The notes beneath the pieces are model-generated. The model ran no database searches. It saw nothing but the letters and a program-made list of their open reading frames with translations, and was not told where the DNA came from. From the NCBI GenBank assembly GCA_045591985.1, contig JAZNTV010000077.1, forward strand, positions 1 through 64,000: a DNA stretch of 64,000 nt. Reading direction: 5' to 3'. Of this stretch, positions 61,319 through 64,000 are shown piece after piece. Positions within the stretch are counted from its first letter, which is position 1, and each line of letters opens with the position of its first letter. The translations under genes were made by a program, and so were the position numbers. The DNA is from SIG588 sp045591985 (GTDB taxonomy: Bacteria > Bacillota > Clostridia > Oscillospirales > Acutalibacteraceae).

Positions 61319-61987
61319 ATGGGACGTTTGATCGTGGTTGACGGCTTGGACGGGTGCGGAAAAAGCACCCAACTGGAACGTTTGAACGTGTATTTAGGTC
61401 AAAGCGGGATATCCTACAAACAAATTTCGTTTCCGGATTATCAAAATCCGTCTTCTGCTTTGGTGAAACTGTATTTGGACGGCAGTCTCGGCAAGACGCC
61501 GGCGGATATCAACGCCTATGCGTCTTCGTCGTTTTATGCGGTGGATCGCTATGCCAGTTTCAAACAGTTTTGGCAGACAGAATATGAACGCGGTGATCTG
61601 ATCGTGGCAGCACGTTATGTGACATCCAACGCGATTCATCAGATGTCCAAATTGCCTCGCGAAGAGTGGGACAACTATCTTTCGTGGTTGGCAGAATATG
61701 AGTATGATCGTCTGGGACTGCCGCGTCCGAACAGTGTAGTGTTTTTAGATATGCCTCCTGCTGTGGCAGATAAACTGGTTATGTCTCGTTATGCAGGGGA
61801 TGCGGCCAAGAAAGATATCCACGAAAAAGATACATCGTATCTTGCGGCTTGCCGTCCTGCGGCGTTATACGCGGCCGAAAAATGGGGATGGCATGTTATT
61901 TCCTGTGCCGAGGGGGATGTGCCGCGTGCCGTGGAAGCAATTACCGAAGATATTATCCGTGCGGTTAAAGGGGATATGGCATTTTGA
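61319..61987 (+). CDS. tmk: Thymidylate kinase
   Basis: 222 residues. The P-loop is GLDGCGKST at residues 9-17. The DRYASF segment matches the family's DRY/DRW motif, and a lid region with RYAGDAAKKDIHEKD follows. It phosphorylates dTMP to dTDP. Linked to thyX by a 7-base gap and to the next gene by TGATG. The lid's charged residues sit after the P-loop-type arginine position, suggesting a type II kinase, but this needs an alignment. Confidence 0.93.
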   Translation: MGRLIVVDGLDGCGKSTQLERLNVYLGQSGISYKQISFPDYQNPSSALVKLYLDGSLGKTPADINAYASSSFYAVDRYASFKQFWQTEYERGDLIVAARYVTSNAIHQMSKLPREEWDNYLSWLAEYEYDRLGLPRPNSVVFLDMPPAVADKLVMSRYAGDAAKKDIHEKDTSYLAACRPAALYAAEKWGWHVISCAEGDVPRAVEAITEDIIRAVKGDMAF

Positions 61988-62880
61988 TGTTTAGCACGCC
62001 GTTTCATACGCCGACATACGCGGAGGCTGCACAGTGTATTCCGCTTCTAAAACAGGCGCCGTCTCGTTGTTGTGAATATTCGTTTGCCAATATGATGATG
62101 TGGCGTGAATATTTCGATACGCAGATAGCGTATAACGACGATGCGATCGTTGTGCGTTTCGGTGGTGAAATGCCGCACTATCTAGCACCGGCCGGCGGCG
62201 CGGCCATGCAGACGCTACGCGGGTTGTATGACGACGCCGTGTCCCGTGAAGAGCCTCTTCATGTATTCGGATACGATGAGGAGGATATTCGGCGTTTGCA
62301 GAATAATTTTTCGATCGAATCCCGTACGGAATACCGCGACGAATTTGACTATCTCTATCTTGTTGAAGATTTGGCAAACTTGTCGGGTCGGAAATATCAT
62401 GCTAAGCGCAATCATATTGCGGCCTTCTCGCGAGAGTATGTGTGGCAGTATGAAGAGTTGGATGATAAGAACGTTGTTGATGTTGCATCGGCCGCCGATG
62501 CGTGGTATCGGCAACGGGTTTCGGCTTACGGCGATGCCGACGGAGCACTCAGTGCGGAAAACCGCGCGATACACGAATTGTTGGAGCATCGCCGTGAACT
62601 CGAACTTGTCGGCGGGCTGATTCGTGTGGAAGGGAAGGTGGCGGCGTTCACATTCGGTGTATCGTTGACCGACGATACTTTTGATACACTGGTGGAAAAG
62701 GCGCTCACGCCTTACGATAAAGCCTACGCTGTGATCAATCGTGAGTTCGCCCGTAACACCTTGCAAGGGTATACCTATGTAAACCGTGAAAACGACGTGG
62801 GATCGGAAGGGTTGCGACGTGCCAAACTGTCGTATTATCCTGTAGCGCTGGTAAAAAAGATCATGTGTACGATCCGCTAA
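61987..62880 (+). CDS. DUF2156 / LPG-synthase C-terminal domain protein
   Basis: 297 residues of the PF09924 family, whose tandem GNAT-like folds transfer lysine or alanine from aminoacyl-tRNA to phosphatidylglycerol in MprF. This version is soluble and lacks the membrane flippase part. Family features visible are CEYSFANMMMWRE, the RKYHAKRNHIAAF segment and GYTYVNRENDVGSEGLRRAKLSYYP. It may aminoacylate another substrate. It overlaps tmk by one base (TGATG) and is followed by a GNAT gene, a pairing often seen in Clostridia. Confidence 0.87.
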   Translation: MFSTPFHTPTYAEAAQCIPLLKQAPSRCCEYSFANMMMWREYFDTQIAYNDDAIVVRFGGEMPHYLAPAGGAAMQTLRGLYDDAVSREEPLHVFGYDEEDIRRLQNNFSIESRTEYRDEFDYLYLVEDLANLSGRKYHAKRNHIAAFSREYVWQYEELDDKNVVDVASAADAWYRQRVSAYGDADGALSAENRAIHELLEHRRELELVGGLIRVEGKVAAFTFGVSLTDDTFDTLVEKALTPYDKAYAVINREFARNTLQGYTYVNRENDVGSEGLRRAKLSYYPVALVKKIMCTIR

Positions 62881-62894
62881 AGGAGGCGTATGCC

Positions 62895-63716
62895 GTGAAT
62901 GAATTCGTTTGGGCGGGTGAGGAACGCCTTTCGGATATCGTTTCATTGTGGAAACAGGGGTTCCCTGCCGATAGTGAAGAGGATATACTCACGTTTTGGA
63001 ACGCCCTAAAAGGGGAGGCGCGCTGTTTACTTTTCATAGCAGAGGGAACGCCGTGTTCAATGGCATTTGTCATTCCGGCCACGATGAACGGTTGTGCAGT
63101 CTGGTATGTATACGCGGCCGCAACAGCTTTAGCCTATCGCAGACAAGGGCGTTTTGCATCGCTGCTTTGTGAATTATCCCGTCGTGCACAGTCCGAAAAG
63201 GTGGGCGGCCTGTTCCTGCGGCCGGCCACACCGTCATTGTTTGGGTATTATGCGCGTTTGGGGTTCGTTCCGTTGTTTTATGTCGAAGAATCTTTCTGTA
63301 AAGTCAATGACCTTTTCAGTGACGATGCCATAGTTTGGGAACCGGTGACACAGAGTTATGCTGTGCAACGCAACGGTTGGCTTGCGCGTCTTAACGTGCC
63401 TGCGGTTAAATGGTCGGAGAAGACAACAGAATACGCCGTAGATCTGCTCGAAAACGGCGGTATGTTGGTTTCTGACAAGGGGTTGGTGATGTATCGCCGA
63501 CTGGATGAAAGAGTGGAAATTACAGAGTTGTTGTGTGCACCGAAGGATTCTTTAAGGGTTATCGAATCGCTGTCAAGGTATTTCGCTTGTCAGAAAATAC
63601 GCGTTTATCGGCCGCCGTCGGCAGAGAAAACTGCACAAGCATACGGTATGTTTTGCGTAATCGATGGATCATCGGTTGCGGGTGATATGTGGTACATGGG
63701 ATTTTCATTGGAATAG
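62895..63716 (+). CDS. GNAT-family N-acetyltransferase
   Basis: 273 residues. The acetyl-CoA loop is in YRRQGRFASLL (RxxGxA-like), followed by LFLRPATPSLFGYYARLGFVP, typical of the Eis-like subgroup with an extra C-terminal domain. The acceptor is unknown. I chose GTG 62895, eight bases after AGGAGG; the in-frame ATG at 62865 overlaps the end of the previous gene and precedes that site. It probably shares the thyX-tmk transcript. Confidence 0.87.
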   Translation: MNEFVWAGEERLSDIVSLWKQGFPADSEEDILTFWNALKGEARCLLFIAEGTPCSMAFVIPATMNGCAVWYVYAAATALAYRRQGRFASLLCELSRRAQSEKVGGLFLRPATPSLFGYYARLGFVPLFYVEESFCKVNDLFSDDAIVWEPVTQSYAVQRNGWLARLNVPAVKWSEKTTEYAVDLLENGGMLVSDKGLVMYRRLDERVEITELLCAPKDSLRVIESLSRYFACQKIRVYRPPSAEKTAQAYGMFCVIDGSSVAGDMWYMGFSLE

Positions 63717-63733
63717 AAGAAGGTGCATACATT

Positions 63734-64000
63734 ATGGTATACGTTTTTTTGGCAAACGGTTTTGAAGAGATCGAAGCGTTGGCTCCTGTAGATATCATGC
63801 GTCGAGCGGGCCTTTCGGTTCGGACGGTCGGTATCGGCGGCCGCACGATAACGGGGGCACACGGCATTGCCGTAACGGCGGATATGGAGGACAAGGCGTT
63901 TACGGCAGAAGATATGGAAGCGGTGGTGCTTCCGGGCGGTATGCCGGGCACCGTAAATCTGGAAGCCAGTGAAATGGTTTTACAAACTGTGGATACGGCG
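63734..64000 (+). CDS. DJ-1/PfpI-family protein, 3' end cut by window
   Basis: The first 89 residues are visible. VYVFLANGFEEIEALAPVDIMRRAG is the start of the DJ-1/ThiJ group, with the conserved Glu in the FEEIEA segment; VVLPGGMPGTVNL follows. The catalytic Cys expected near residue 105 lies beyond the window. The family includes glyoxalase/deglycase-type and chaperone-like proteins. It starts 17 bases after the GNAT gene. Confidence 0.9.
   Translation, partial: MVYVFLANGFEEIEALAPVDIMRRAGLSVRTVGIGGRTITGAHGIAVTADMEDKAFTAEDMEAVVLPGGMPGTVNLEASEMVLQTVDTA

Overview
The window looks like chromosome of an anaerobic, spore-former-lineage Clostridia member, probably a gut or rumen relative of the Oscillospiraceae/Ruminococcaceae. 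The pointers are the Firmicutes order ylxM-ffh-rpsP-khpA-rimM-trmD, the order M50 protease-scpA-scpB-DUF2953-ytfJ-D,D-carboxypeptidase-rluB, a DUF6062 protein, ThyX in place of ThyA, and secreted dockerin proteins. The family placement is inference; there is no rRNA or tRNA in the window.

Region 1 (1-5.4 kb) is AT-rich accessory DNA. It opens with the end of a recombinase module (a cut zinc-ribbon protein and a large serine recombinase). Four stretches then follow with the same plan: a conserved box, a hairpin terminator, a patch of short palindromes and repeats, and a near-identical promoter with a 17-bp spacer. The promoters of three stretches lead to small genes (S23 four-helix-bundle protein plus a Cys-rich protein; an uncharacterised protein; a two-helix membrane protein). 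The fourth leads only to a repeat and a broken 5' end of guaA. This cassette-like array is one of the two most unusual things here.

Region 2 (5.4-18.4 kb) is ordinary metabolism: a beta-lactamase-fold hydrolase and a sodium symporter, a HAD phosphatase and a histidine phosphatase, an oxidoreductase-esterase-M42 peptidase operon, two related lipoproteins (one fused to a PstS-like binding domain), and aconitase.

Region 3 (18.4-27 kb, minus strand) is a maltodextrin unit: binding protein and two permeases for uptake, MalQ and glucan phosphorylase for breakdown. No transport ATPase is encoded here. A membrane-anchored D,D-carboxypeptidase-like protein follows.

Region 4 (27-42.7 kb) holds a PadR operon, an ECF sigma/membrane regulator pair, the SRP/ribosome-maturation operon, HPr, a MATE pump, rpmB and the scpAB/sporulation cluster.

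Region 5 (42.7-60.4 kb) is the second unusual item: four tandem, separately transcribed paralogues of about 1,400 residues. Each has a signal peptide, an N-terminal beta domain, two successive beta-helix domains, a C-terminal beta-sandwich-like domain and a C-terminal type I dockerin. They look like cellulosome-type or cell-surface polysaccharide-degrading components. No cohesin or scaffoldin lies in the window.

Region 6 (60.5-64 kb) has thyX-tmk, an LPG-synthase-like protein, a GNAT acetyltransferase and a cut DJ-1/PfpI gene.
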